Assembly (NCBI RefSeq): GCF_014193515.1
Contig: NZ_BLXX01000005.1
Location: 248,001-312,000, forward strand
Source of the DNA: Geomonas silvestris
GTDB taxonomy: Bacteria; Desulfobacterota; Desulfuromonadia; Geobacterales; Geobacteraceae
DNA: 64,000 nucleotides
Reading direction: 5' to 3'
Of the stretch, positions 10,986 to 20,793 are shown in pieces (within the stretch, counting starts at the first letter, position 1; each line of letters starts with the position of its first letter). The notes under the pieces were generated by a model that ran no database searches, had not been told where the DNA came from, and saw nothing but the letters and a program-made list of their open reading frames with translations. A program made the position numbers and the translations under genes.

Positions 10986-11537
10986 ATGAAACATGCATTG
11001 AAGGTAGTTGGCGCCATCGTGGTCTTTGGGGCACTTGCCCTTTTCTATGGGTGCGGCGGCGGTGGCGGAGGGGCTGCGGTGCAGCCTCCCAAGGCCGTGG
11101 CGGTAAAGTTCCGTATCTACTCGTCCAGTAATCAGACTCCCACACCCCTGCAGGGGGTCCAGTTCACGGTGGCGCTGCCGCCGGGGGTAACCGTTGCCAC
11201 CGATCCGGGTAACCCGAAACTGACCGCTGCAGGTGCGCTGAAACTCTCCGGCGTCTTTACCGGTGCCTTCAGCAACGTCACCAGCAGCATCTTTCCGCGA
11301 CCGCTTTTCGGGAGCTACTCAGCGTCCAAACCGGCAGGATCCGGACCGAACTACGTGCGCGTCGTGTTTGCCGCCAATCCCGGTCACACCTTCGGTGCCG
11401 GGGAAATTCTCACCATCAACTGCAGCGCAGCGCCTGGCGTCACTGCCGCCATCGGCGACTTTGGCTACAGCGAGCTGTTGCTGGTAGACAGCGCCTTCCA
11501 CGACATAACCAGCGAGTACAAGTTCAAGGCATTGTAA
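10986..11537 (+). CDS. Lipoprotein with cohesin-like domain
   Basis: 183 residues. A hydrophobic N-terminus ends in FYGC with Cys23 followed by a poly-Gly stretch, which looks like a lipoprotein signal although the residues at -3 and -2 are not typical. The rest (about 40-183) is beta-rich, with the pattern of cohesin domains: a GVQFTVALPPGVTV segment, a SGVFTGAF segment, and a GEILTINC strand near the end. It starts 27 nt after the giant dockerin-bearing gene with its own GAGGG site, so the two are co-transcribed. I infer that it anchors the large protein at the membrane by a cohesin-dockerin type contact. The domain call is from motif pattern only. Confidence 0.75.
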   Translation: MKHALKVVGAIVVFGALALFYGCGGGGGGAAVQPPKAVAVKFRIYSSSNQTPTPLQGVQFTVALPPGVTVATDPGNPKLTAAGALKLSGVFTGAFSNVTSSIFPRPLFGSYSASKPAGSGPNYVRVVFAANPGHTFGAGEILTINCSAAPGVTAAIGDFGYSELLLVDSAFHDITSEYKFKAL

Positions 11538-11562
11538 TCGCCGGCAGTAGAAAACGAGCTGA

Positions 11563-11606
11563 ATAAAAAAGGCGGGAGCGAGATTGGTCGCTGCCGCCTT
11601 TTTATT
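11563..11606 (+). terminator. Terminator of the dockerin/cohesin operon
   Basis: Stem GGCGGGAGCGA (11571-11581) pairs with TCGCTGCCGCC (11588-11598); an A-run precedes it and TTTTTATT follows. It lies 25 nt beyond the lipoprotein stop. Confidence 0.88.
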
Positions 11607-11759
11607 GCGAACCATGGCATCCCCGGGATTTCCAGAAGAAGCGCTCAAGGGTTCAAGCTCTCCTCTCAATTTCCGGATGAAACGCTTTTCCCGGAAGACC
11701 GTCGCCTCCTGCAGGAGACTGACGCAGGTGCCCTTTTGATGGCAGGGCGTTTCTTCGAC

Positions 11760-11789
11760 AACACTCACAGGGAGATCCCTGTAAGTGTT
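11760..11789. repeat. Hairpin-forming inverted repeat upstream of a microprotein gene
   Basis: AACACTCACAGGG and CCCTGTAAGTGTT pair at 12 of 13 positions around the 4-nt loop AGAT. No T-run follows, so it is not a standard terminator. It lies about 110 nt before the small Cys-rich gene and could be a leader structure or an operator. A separate 12-bp perfect palindrome, CTCCTGCAGGAG, sits at 11706-11717. Confidence 0.6.
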
Positions 11790-11900
11790 CCTTGCAGAGC
11801 CCTGACTGTCTGAAAGATGGAGATTTACTTTCTGGAGTTCGTTGTGCTGTAATGGGTCGTACGACAGGTAGGAATCAGCTGCCTGAAAGGAGGTGCAGAG

Positions 11901-12062
11901 ATGAAACACGCCAGTACTCCAAGCAAGTTGTGCGCGGTAAAAAACGACAGAGTCGCTGCCCAGATGTCTTCCAACCCCATTGCCTGCTGCACCAAGTGCG
12001 GTGCCACAGCTCACGATCCTGCCAGCCTGTGCAGCCCGGTCCCGATCAACGAGTCGCCTTGA
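11901..12062 (+). CDS. Cys-rich microprotein (53 aa), function unknown
   Basis: A 53-residue reading frame with an excellent AAGGAGG site (11886-11892) eight bases before the ATG and an intrinsic terminator about 35 nt after the stop. Beyond a Cys at position 11, the second half carries CCTKCG and a further Cys 11 residues later (…LCSPVP), spaced as for a small metal-binding knuckle. No signal peptide or membrane helix is visible, so it is probably cytoplasmic. I do not recognise a named family. The RBS, terminator and Cys pattern together make it very likely real. Confidence 0.75.
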   Translation: MKHASTPSKLCAVKNDRVAAQMSSNPIACCTKCGATAHDPASLCSPVPINESP

Positions 12063-12094
12063 CCGGCAGTTGCCAACTGGCTCGCCATAGCAGT

Positions 12095-12130
12095 GAAAAA
12101 GGCCACCGGAGTAAGATCCGGTGGCCTTTT
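12095..12130 (+). terminator. Terminator of the microprotein gene
   Basis: GGCCACCGGA (12101-12110) pairs perfectly with TCCGGTGGCC (12117-12126) around GTAAGA, flanked by AAAAA and TTTT. The near symmetry means it may also serve the convergent glgA gene. Confidence 0.88.
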
Positions 12131-12174
12131 CTGTTGAAGCTGTCATAGGATTGCTGCGGCTCTTTGTGCTAAGG

Positions 12175-13719
12175 TCAGATCCCTTCTCCCTCCTGCTGTT
12201 CCTGCTCCTGTCCGGTGCGCGCCGCCTCGAGTTCGGCGTAACGCGCTGCTCCCAGCCGCGCTTGCAGGGCGTGCCGGTAGAGGCGGTCGTACTTCTTGGC
12301 AGCCTCGTCCCAGGTGAAGCGCTCAGCCATGCCGTTTTGGCGCAGGATTTCGATCATCTCCTTGTCGTGGTACCAGGTGTGCACGGCCCAGCCGACGGTG
12401 TCGAAGAGCGCGCCGGCGGAGAGCGTCCAGAACTTGAACCCGGTGCCGGTGCGGTTGCCGGAGTCGAGGTTGTGCACCGAGTCGTCCAAACCGCCGGTCG
12501 CGCGCACGATGGGAATCGTCCCGTAACGCAGGCTGAACATCTGGTTCAGTCCGCACGGCTCGAAGGCCGAGGGCATCAGGAAGAAGTCGCACCCTGCCTC
12601 GATCTGGTGCGCGAGCTTGTTGTCGTAGCCGATCCGGCAGGCGAAGCGGTCCGGGTGGCTCCCGGCCATGCCGCCGAAGTAGAAGTGCGCCCAGGGCTCG
12701 CCGGCACCCAGCAGCACGAACTGCACGTCCATGGCGAGCAGCCGCGGCAGCGCCTCGGCGAGGACGTCGATCCCCTTTTGCTTCACCAGGCGCGAGACCA
12801 GGCCGATGAGCGGCACGTCTGCGCGTTCGGGAAGCCCCATGGCGCGCTGCAGTTCCTGCTTGCAGACGGCCTTGCCGGAGAGGTCGCGCGCCGAGTAGGT
12901 GGCTGGAATGAGCGGATCGGTCTCCGGGTTCCACTCCTCGTAATCAACGCCGTTCAGGATGCCGCAGAGCTCGCCCGAGCGCTCGCGCACCACCCCTTCG
13001 AGCCCCCAGCCGTATTCCGGCGTCTGCATCTCGCGGGCGTACCCTTCGCTTACCGTGTTGATGACGGTTGAGTGGTAGATCCCCCCCTTGAGGAGGTTCA
13101 CCTGGTTGTCCATCTCGAGCCCCAGGTGGGTGAAATGCTGCCAGCCGATCCCCAGGACGTCCATCGCCCCTTCGTAGAAGCTCCCCTGGTGCTGCATGTT
13201 GTGGATGGTGAGGACCGAGGCGGCTTCCTTTAGATAGTGGTCGCTCCGGTACAGGGTGTTCATGAAGACGGGGACAGCGGCGGTATGCCAGTCGTGGGCA
13301 TGGACGATGTCCGGGGCGAAGTCGATCATCCTGCAGAGTTCCAGGCTGGCGCGGGAGAGGAAGATGAAGCGGTTGTCGTTGTCGATGTACCCCTTGTTGT
13401 CGACCTCGTACAGGGAGTCGCGCCCGTAGAACCGCTCGTGCTCCAGGAAGTAGATGGGGACCTCGCTTCCCGGGAGCCGTCCCTCGTACACGCCGCAGTA
13501 CATCTCGCCGATGATCCCCATCGGCACCACGAGCGTGCCGGGCAAAAGGCGCAGCCGGTACCTGTCGCGGTCGACCTTGTAGTAGCGGGGCATCACCACC
13601 CGCACGTCGTGACCCTGGGTCTTGAGGAACTTGGGGAGGATGCCCACCACGTCGGCGAGTCCACCTTCCTTGGCGAAGGGAACCGCTTCCGAGGCGGTGA
13701 TGAGAAGGTTGAGGCGCAT
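12175..13719 (-). CDS. glgA: Glycogen synthase, ADP-glucose type
   Basis: 514 residues, usual size for bacterial GlgA (GT5). It extends alpha-1,4-glucan chains from ADP-glucose in the cytoplasm. The N-terminal ITASEAVPFAKEGGLADVVG segment carries the K-x-G-G-L nucleotide-sugar loop. The DIVHAHDWHTA segment, the GLVSRLVKQKG hinge of the second Rossmann domain, and PSAFEPCGLNQMFSLRYGTIP near the C-terminus, with the catalytic Glu, are all present. The ATG at 13719 has AGGAG at suitable distance. The last residues are a Glu/Gln-rich tail. No other glycogen genes are next to it. Confidence 0.96.
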   Translation of the reverse strand: MRLNLLITASEAVPFAKEGGLADVVGILPKFLKTQGHDVRVVMPRYYKVDRDRYRLRLLPGTLVVPMGIIGEMYCGVYEGRLPGSEVPIYFLEHERFYGRDSLYEVDNKGYIDNDNRFIFLSRASLELCRMIDFAPDIVHAHDWHTAAVPVFMNTLYRSDHYLKEAASVLTIHNMQHQGSFYEGAMDVLGIGWQHFTHLGLEMDNQVNLLKGGIYHSTVINTVSEGYAREMQTPEYGWGLEGVVRERSGELCGILNGVDYEEWNPETDPLIPATYSARDLSGKAVCKQELQRAMGLPERADVPLIGLVSRLVKQKGIDVLAEALPRLLAMDVQFVLLGAGEPWAHFYFGGMAGSHPDRFACRIGYDNKLAHQIEAGCDFFLMPSAFEPCGLNQMFSLRYGTIPIVRATGGLDDSVHNLDSGNRTGTGFKFWTLSAGALFDTVGWAVHTWYHDKEMIEILRQNGMAERFTWDEAAKKYDRLYRHALQARLGAARYAELEAARTGQEQEQQEGEGI

Positions 13720-13915
13720 GAGACTTACTCTCCTGTGCGGCAGGTGGTTTCCGGCGGCGCTATATACATACCACGCGGCGCTGGCGGGGGCAATCTTTAG
13801 GTATTTGGAAAATAAAATTATAAAAAAATAATAAAACTGTTGCGCCGGGCTTCCGCGTGGCGTACTCTCTGCCGGTCCCCGACACGGGGATCAAGGAGGA
13901 CCAGCTATGAGCGGA

Positions 13916-15178
13916 TCACCTATTCGGGAGCTCTCGTTTCCCGTCAGCATACTCCAGCAACCGGGCCACCCGGGCCACCACCGGCGGATGGCTGTAGTAA
14001 AACGCGGCGTAGACGGGATGCGGATGCAGGTTGGAGAGGTTTTCTCGGGAGAGTTTCACCAGCGCGCTGGCCAGGGCTCGAGGTGTGCCGCACACTTCGG
14101 CTGCGAAACGGTCGGCTTCCCACTCGTGCCGACGTGACAGCCACGAGGAAAAAGGGGTGAGCGGGAAGAGGGCAAGCGAACCCAAAAAGCTGACCAGGAC
14201 CAACTGGGCCGCTAAGGAGGCCTGCTCGAGCCCGAAGAGCCCCGGGACGAAGCCGCTTTCCAGCAGGCGGTAGACCAGGTAGCTTACCAGGAGCGCGGTC
14301 AGTTCGGTGAGCACCAGGCGCTTGCGGATGTGCCCGAGTTTCCAGTGCCCGGCTTCGTGGGCCAGGATCGCCAAAAGCTCCTGGCGCTCCATCTGGGAGA
14401 TCAGGGTGTCGAAGAGCACGATCCGCTTGACCCGCCCGATCCCGGTGAAGTAGGCGTTGGAGTGCAGGCTGCGCCGCGAGGCATCCATCTTTTGCACCCC
14501 TTTTACCTTGAGCCCCGCCTTGGCGAGCATCTGCTGGATCTCCCCCTCAAGCTCCGGATCCCCCAACGGCTCGAACTTGGAGAAGAGCGGTTCGATGAGG
14601 ACCGGCGAGAGGTACATCATGGTGATGGAGAAGAGCGCGAAGAAGGCCCAGACCCAGAGCCACCAAAGGTGCGGGGAGTGACGCACCAACAAAAGCGCGG
14701 CGCTCGCCATAAGCGCCAGCAGCACCGAGGAGATGAGCGTCGACTTCAGGAAGTCGCTCACCCACAGGCCGGCGCTGGTGGTGTTGAACCCGTAGCGCTT
14801 CTCGACCCGGAAGGTCGAATAGAGGTTGAAGGGGATCTCCAGAAGCGACTCGGCCCAGGTGAGCAGGAGCAGAAAGAGGATCCCCTGCAGCACGAAGGAG
14901 CCGGTGAGCGTGCCGATCCAGGCGTCGTAGCGGGGCAAAAGCGGGGTGAAGAGGAAGGCCAGTAAAAGGACCCCGTCGTACACCGATTCCCACAGGGCGA
15001 CGCGGCTCGCCTCGAAGGTGTACCGGGATGACTTGGCGAGGGCCTCGGCGTCCACCGTGCCGGCGAAGGGCGTGGGGACGGTGGCCCCGTAACGCTTGAG
15101 GTGGCTGAGGTTCAGGTAACGCAAAAGGCATCCCGCGGCGAAGCGGGCGAGGTACAGGGCGATCAGGGCGGTTTTCAT
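13916..15178 (-). CDS. M48-family CAAX-type (Ste24-like) membrane metalloprotease
   Basis: 420 residues. Several hydrophobic helices fill the N-terminal half (M48 N-terminal domain), followed by the zinc site HEAGHWKLGH and the third ligand in HEWEADRFA, as in Ste24/CAAX prenyl proteases; bacterial members are thought to act in membrane protein quality control. The start at 15178 is chosen because GAGGAG lies five bases upstream and the helical domain begins there; the frame stays open for 43 more codons without a good site. It stands alone, with the OB-fold gene upstream separated by a terminator. Confidence 0.9.
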   Translation of the reverse strand: MKTALIALYLARFAAGCLLRYLNLSHLKRYGATVPTPFAGTVDAEALAKSSRYTFEASRVALWESVYDGVLLLAFLFTPLLPRYDAWIGTLTGSFVLQGILFLLLLTWAESLLEIPFNLYSTFRVEKRYGFNTTSAGLWVSDFLKSTLISSVLLALMASAALLLVRHSPHLWWLWVWAFFALFSITMMYLSPVLIEPLFSKFEPLGDPELEGEIQQMLAKAGLKVKGVQKMDASRRSLHSNAYFTGIGRVKRIVLFDTLISQMERQELLAILAHEAGHWKLGHIRKRLVLTELTALLVSYLVYRLLESGFVPGLFGLEQASLAAQLVLVSFLGSLALFPLTPFSSWLSRRHEWEADRFAAEVCGTPRALASALVKLSRENLSNLHPHPVYAAFYYSHPPVVARVARLLEYADGKRELPNR

Positions 15179-15309
15179 GCGTCTCCTCAAGGGGCGGAAG
15201 TGCGTGCCGTTAGGGGGCGGCAGAGGGCGCCGGCCGACGGGCAACCCTGCAACGGTAACATCTTTGCCGGCGGAGCACAAATTTGTTGCAGAGAGAGGAA
15301 CGGGCAAAA

Positions 15310-15346
15310 GAAAAGGCCCCTCGCTTGGCGGGGGGCCTTTTCGGTG
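15310..15346 (-). terminator. Terminator of the OB-fold protein gene
   Basis: On the - strand, GGCCCCCCGCC and a GAGGGGCC arm form a GC-rich hairpin followed by TTTTCTTTT. It sits just past the stop of the gene at 15362-16180. Confidence 0.85.
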
Positions 15347-15361
15347 CCGGTTTATGGCCGA

Positions 15362-16180
15362 CTACTTCTTGATCTTAATGGACCCGTTCTCGAGGATCAC
15401 CTTGTACTTGTAGCCGCTGCCGAAGTCCTTCTCCGCCGCGACCTTGCCGGAAACCGTCACCACGGTGCCGTCCGCGGGGACCGCGTCGGTGGTGGTCACC
15501 ACCAGGTCATTGCTCTTGTCCTTGGCGCTGCCGGTTCCGTCTTGCAGGTGGATCCAGTTCTTGTTCATGATGCCGCTGGCGCTCTTCACTACCTGGCCCC
15601 GCACGGTGACCTGCTTGCCGTTTAAGGCGGATCTCTTGGCAAAGAGTTCGGCGACGCTGTAGGCGTTGGCGCCGGTTGCTTTCTCGACCTTGATCTTCCC
15701 CTTGGCCTTCGCGGCGGCACCGGCACTCCCGGGGGATTTCTGGTTGCCGATCTTTGCCGAGGTGACCTTGGGATCGCCGCAGAAGAGAATCGTGTCGAAG
15801 GTGCGCTTCAGACTTTTGCTCTCGAATTTCTGCATCTCGACACAGCTATCGAAATCGAGGTGGTCGCCGACCTGGGTTTCCCGGGTGTTGTAGGCGACCC
15901 AGGTCTCCTTGGAGTCCTTGACGATCTTCGCATAGGTGTAGCCGCCGGCGTTCATGGTTTCGGCAACTTTCCCGGAGACACCCTGGTTGGGATTGGCGGC
16001 ACCCTTGTTGGCCTCGAGCCCACCCATCATCTTGGAGTGCTTCGAGCTCTTCATGGCGTCACTTACCGCGTCGCTGGAAGCGGCGGGCTTTTCCGGTTCT
16101 TTCGGGGTATCCGCGCAGGTCGCTGCGATGGGGAGTGCCAGGGTGAGCAGAACCGACATGATCGTTGAATAACGCTTCAT
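15362..16180 (-). CDS. Exported protein with NrfJ-like and OB-fold segments
   Basis: 272 residues with a signal peptide (about 1-23), so periplasmic. Residues about 68-125 carry GKVAETMNAGGYTYAKI, the pattern of NrfJ-type small beta-barrel proteins found near cytochrome nitrite reductases. After a Lys/Ala-rich linker, residues about 180-272 form a second OB-like barrel (GKQVTVRGQVVK … NWIHLQDGTG … VTVSGKVAA). Both belong to the bacterial OB-fold group with unclear biochemical role. Cys residues occur in the first barrel (DSCVEMQK, FCGD). RBS AAGGAG precedes the ATG. Transcribed alone. Function unknown; a role in periplasmic redox protein maturation is only a guess. Confidence 0.8.
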   Translation of the reverse strand: MKRYSTIMSVLLTLALPIAATCADTPKEPEKPAASSDAVSDAMKSSKHSKMMGGLEANKGAANPNQGVSGKVAETMNAGGYTYAKIVKDSKETWVAYNTRETQVGDHLDFDSCVEMQKFESKSLKRTFDTILFCGDPKVTSAKIGNQKSPGSAGAAAKAKGKIKVEKATGANAYSVAELFAKRSALNGKQVTVRGQVVKSASGIMNKNWIHLQDGTGSAKDKSNDLVVTTTDAVPADGTVVTVSGKVAAEKDFGSGYKYKVILENGSIKIKK

Positions 16181-16298
16181 TTAGTCTCCTTGCATAGTAG
16201 TCGCCGCTGATAAGGCAGCTGCGAACCTCAAAGAATCGACAGGTTCGCAGCATAGCATGTTTCCAGGTCGGATCACAACGCCGTTAATGACGAGCAGC

Positions 16299-18890
<2,592 letters not shown>

Positions 18891-18909
18891 GGCGTCCTCC
18901 TCAGCGGGA

Positions 18910-18938
18910 ATAATAGGTACCCCCCTATCAGGTGTCAA
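18910..18938 (-). promoter_or_regulatory. Near-consensus sigma-70 promoter of clpB
   Basis: On the - strand, TTGACA (18938-18933), a 17-bp spacer, then TATTAT (18915-18910); about 20 nt separate the -10 from the clpB start codon. It matches the vegetative consensus at eleven of twelve positions and does not resemble the CTTGAA/CCCCAT pattern of sigma-32. Confidence 0.8.
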
Positions 18939-19035
18939 GGGAGGCTGTCAGAAAAGGGAGTCGGAGGGGGACGGAACGCTGATGGGGATGCGCTGCGAAG
19001 TGCATTTTCTAAAAACCAGTACAGATGATCTCACG

Positions 19036-19068
19036 TTCCCCCCTTTGGAAAAGGGGGGCAGGGGGGGC
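19036..19068. repeat. REP-like palindromic intergenic element
   Basis: CCCCCCTTTGG and AAAAGGGGGG arms followed by CAGGGGGGG. This G/C-run palindrome type is spread through intergenic regions of many GC-rich proteobacteria. The surrounding 18939-19218 holds nothing else I could recognise. Confidence 0.65.
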
Positions 19069-19218
19069 GCCTTTCCTTGCCGGAGATCGGCGACCGTCAT
19101 CTGTCCGCAGTCTTAGCAAAAAGCCTTGTGAAGGCGCAGTGAACTGTAGCGCGGAGAAATTTCGCAGAAGGGCCTGGTTTTACTCGTTACGGAGGAGAGA
19201 TTGGTCGGGGAAGTTGGC

Positions 19219-19422
19219 TCAGCGTTCTTTGGTGGGTTTGTCCGGCTTAGGAGCTGCGCTCTCGGAACTTTCCATCGGGAGCGCCATCTGCTTCCAGTCG
19301 ACCCGCTTTACTTTGGGGCCCTGGTAGTAGCGGGGGCAGGCCGCGATGAGCACGGCGCTTGCCTGCTTGCAGGTGCGCCGGCAGGAGAGACAAAGAGAGT
19401 TGGTTTCGGGGGGCTGCTTCAT
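19219..19422 (-). CDS. Small Cys-containing protein (67 aa) downstream of ilvE
   Basis: 67 residues. The N-terminal half has CLSCRRTCK and a further Cys in AACPRYYQGPK, a CxxC-x3-C-x9-C arrangement compatible with a small zinc or iron site; the C-terminal half is polar and Pro/Lys-rich. No signal peptide. It starts 52 nt after ilvE on the same strand, past a strong hairpin, so it may be expressed by read-through from ilvE or from its own promoter. The ribosome site is weak. No named family recognised; the Cys pattern and its place after ilvE support a real gene. Confidence 0.6.
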   Translation of the reverse strand: MKQPPETNSLCLSCRRTCKQASAVLIAACPRYYQGPKVKRVDWKQMALPMESSESAAPKPDKPTKER

Positions 19423-19437
19423 GCTGGTACCTGCAAA

Positions 19438-19467
19438 GCCGGGCGGGAAGGGGGCCTCCCGCCCGGC
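19438..19467 (-). terminator. Strong hairpin after ilvE
   Basis: GCCGGGCGGGA (19438-19448) and TCCCGCCCGGC (19457-19467) form an 11-bp GC stem directly after the ilvE stop. Only a short TTT follows, so termination may be partial. Confidence 0.6.
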
Positions 19468-19474
19468 GCGTGTC

Positions 19475-20548
19475 TTACTTGATCTTCCTGATCCAGCCGA
19501 ACGTGTCGGCGATCTTGCCGGTCTGGATGCCGGTCAGGGTGTCGTAGAGGGTACGGGTGTGCTTGCCGACCTGGCCACCGGAAACCTCGAGGCACTCCTC
19601 TTTATAGCACAAGGCGCCCACCGGCGTCACCACCGCAGCGGTACCGGAACCGAAAGCCTCGGTGATGGCGCCGCTCTTGATGTCCTTCATCAGGTCGTTC
19701 ACGTCGATGCGGCGCTCTTCCACCTTGAGGTCGAGCGAGCGGGCCAGGGTGAGCACCGAGTCGCGGGTCACGCCGTGCAGGATGGTCCCCTGCAGGGGGG
19801 CGGTTACGATGGTGTCGCCGTAGACGAAGAACATGTTCATGGCGCCCACTTCCTCGATGTAGCGCTTCTCTACGCCATCCAGCCAGAGCACCTGATCGAA
19901 CCCTTTCTCTTTGGCCTCGAGGCCTGCCTTGAGCGAGCTCGCGTAGTTGCCGCCGGTCTTCGCCTCGCCGGTGCCGCCCGGGGTGGCGCGCACGTACTTG
20001 CTCTCCACCATGATGCGCACCGGCTTGAACCCTTGCGGGTAGTAGGCGCCCACCGGGGAGAGGATCACGTAGAAGTAGTAGTGGTCGGACGGTTTGATCC
20101 CCACCACCGGCTCGACGGCGATCATGGTCGGACGGATGTAGAGCGAGGTACCTTCCGCGCCGGGAACCCAGTCACGCTCAAGGCTCACCAGCTGCTCGAT
20201 ACCGCCTACGAAAAGCTCCTCGGGGACCTCCGGCATGCAGAGCCGCTCCGCGGAATGGTTGAAACGGCGCGCGTTCATCTCGGGCCTGAACAGGGCGATG
20301 CTGCCGTCCGCCCACTTGTAGGCCTTGAGCCCTTCGAAGATCTCCTGGGCGTAGTGCAGGACCAGTGCTGCCGGATCAAGGACAAACGGCTCGTGCTTCT
20401 TGATGCGGGCATCGACCCATCCCTGGCCGGCCTTCCACTCGACCAGGAGCATCCGGTCGGTGAAGATCTTGCCGAAACCAAGCTTCGACTCGTCGGTGAA
20501 CTTCGCTTTTTTCTCCCCCTCGCTGAGCGGTACTATCCGTATTTCCAT
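19475..20548 (-). CDS. ilvE: Branched-chain amino acid aminotransferase
   Basis: 357 residues, the length of the longer BCAT subgroup of fold-type IV PLP enzymes. It interconverts Leu, Ile and Val with their 2-oxo acids using 2-oxoglutarate. Visible signatures are FEGLKAYKWADG, RRFNHSAERLCMP, the SLYIRPT segment, GGNYASSLKAGLEAKEKGFDQVLWLDG with the PLP-binding Lys in the conserved A-x-K context, and EAFGSGTAAVVTPVG near the C-terminus. The start at 20548 is supported by GGAGGT about eight bases upstream. It is divergent from rpoH. Confidence 0.95.
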   Translation of the reverse strand: MEIRIVPLSEGEKKAKFTDESKLGFGKIFTDRMLLVEWKAGQGWVDARIKKHEPFVLDPAALVLHYAQEIFEGLKAYKWADGSIALFRPEMNARRFNHSAERLCMPEVPEELFVGGIEQLVSLERDWVPGAEGTSLYIRPTMIAVEPVVGIKPSDHYYFYVILSPVGAYYPQGFKPVRIMVESKYVRATPGGTGEAKTGGNYASSLKAGLEAKEKGFDQVLWLDGVEKRYIEEVGAMNMFFVYGDTIVTAPLQGTILHGVTRDSVLTLARSLDLKVEERRIDVNDLMKDIKSGAITEAFGSGTAAVVTPVGALCYKEECLEVSGGQVGKHTRTLYDTLTGIQTGKIADTFGWIRKIK

Positions 20549-20683
20549 ATGGCTAAACCTCCGGTTATTCGGCGCCAAGCGTCGCTTTTCTGTAGACATT
20601 TCCGTTTACCACAACAGTCTGCCAGGGGCAAGCCTTTTAAAGGCTTACCCGTTCTTACGCGCCTTTAGCGGCCTTGTGGACGC

Positions 20684-20712
20684 TTGATTTTTCATCCGGC
20701 GCTTGTTATATT
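20684..20712 (+). promoter_or_regulatory. Sigma-70 promoter of rpoH
   Basis: TTGATT (20684-20689), 17-bp spacer, TATATT (20707-20712). The CIRCE element starts two bases after the -10, so it covers the expected start of transcription. Confidence 0.75.
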
Positions 20713-20713
20713 G

Positions 20714-20740
20714 TTAGCACTCAGGTATATAGAGTGCTAA
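20714..20740. promoter_or_regulatory. CIRCE operator (HrcA binding site) upstream of rpoH
   Basis: A perfect TTAGCACTC-N9-GAGTGCTAA inverted repeat, the consensus operator of the heat-shock repressor HrcA. Its place immediately downstream of the -10 implies that HrcA blocks initiation at rpoH in unstressed cells. Confidence 0.97.
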
Positions 20741-20793
20741 GGCCCGTGCCTCAGGTACGGCCGCGCCAAACACGTACAGGGAGATGCTCAACG

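Noticed and set aside
8322..10994. An 890-codon frame antisense to the YDG/MBG repeats
   Set aside because: Its apparent repeats come from the 771-bp DNA repeats; it has no ribosome site or fold and overlaps a well supported gene.
11319..12146. A 275-codon minus-strand frame over the lipoprotein and microprotein
   Set aside because: It crosses two terminators and is antisense to supported genes.
13720..13915. Possible gene in the AT-rich gap between glgA and the M48 protease
   Set aside because: No frame with a ribosome site; the AT-rich part fits a glgA promoter region.
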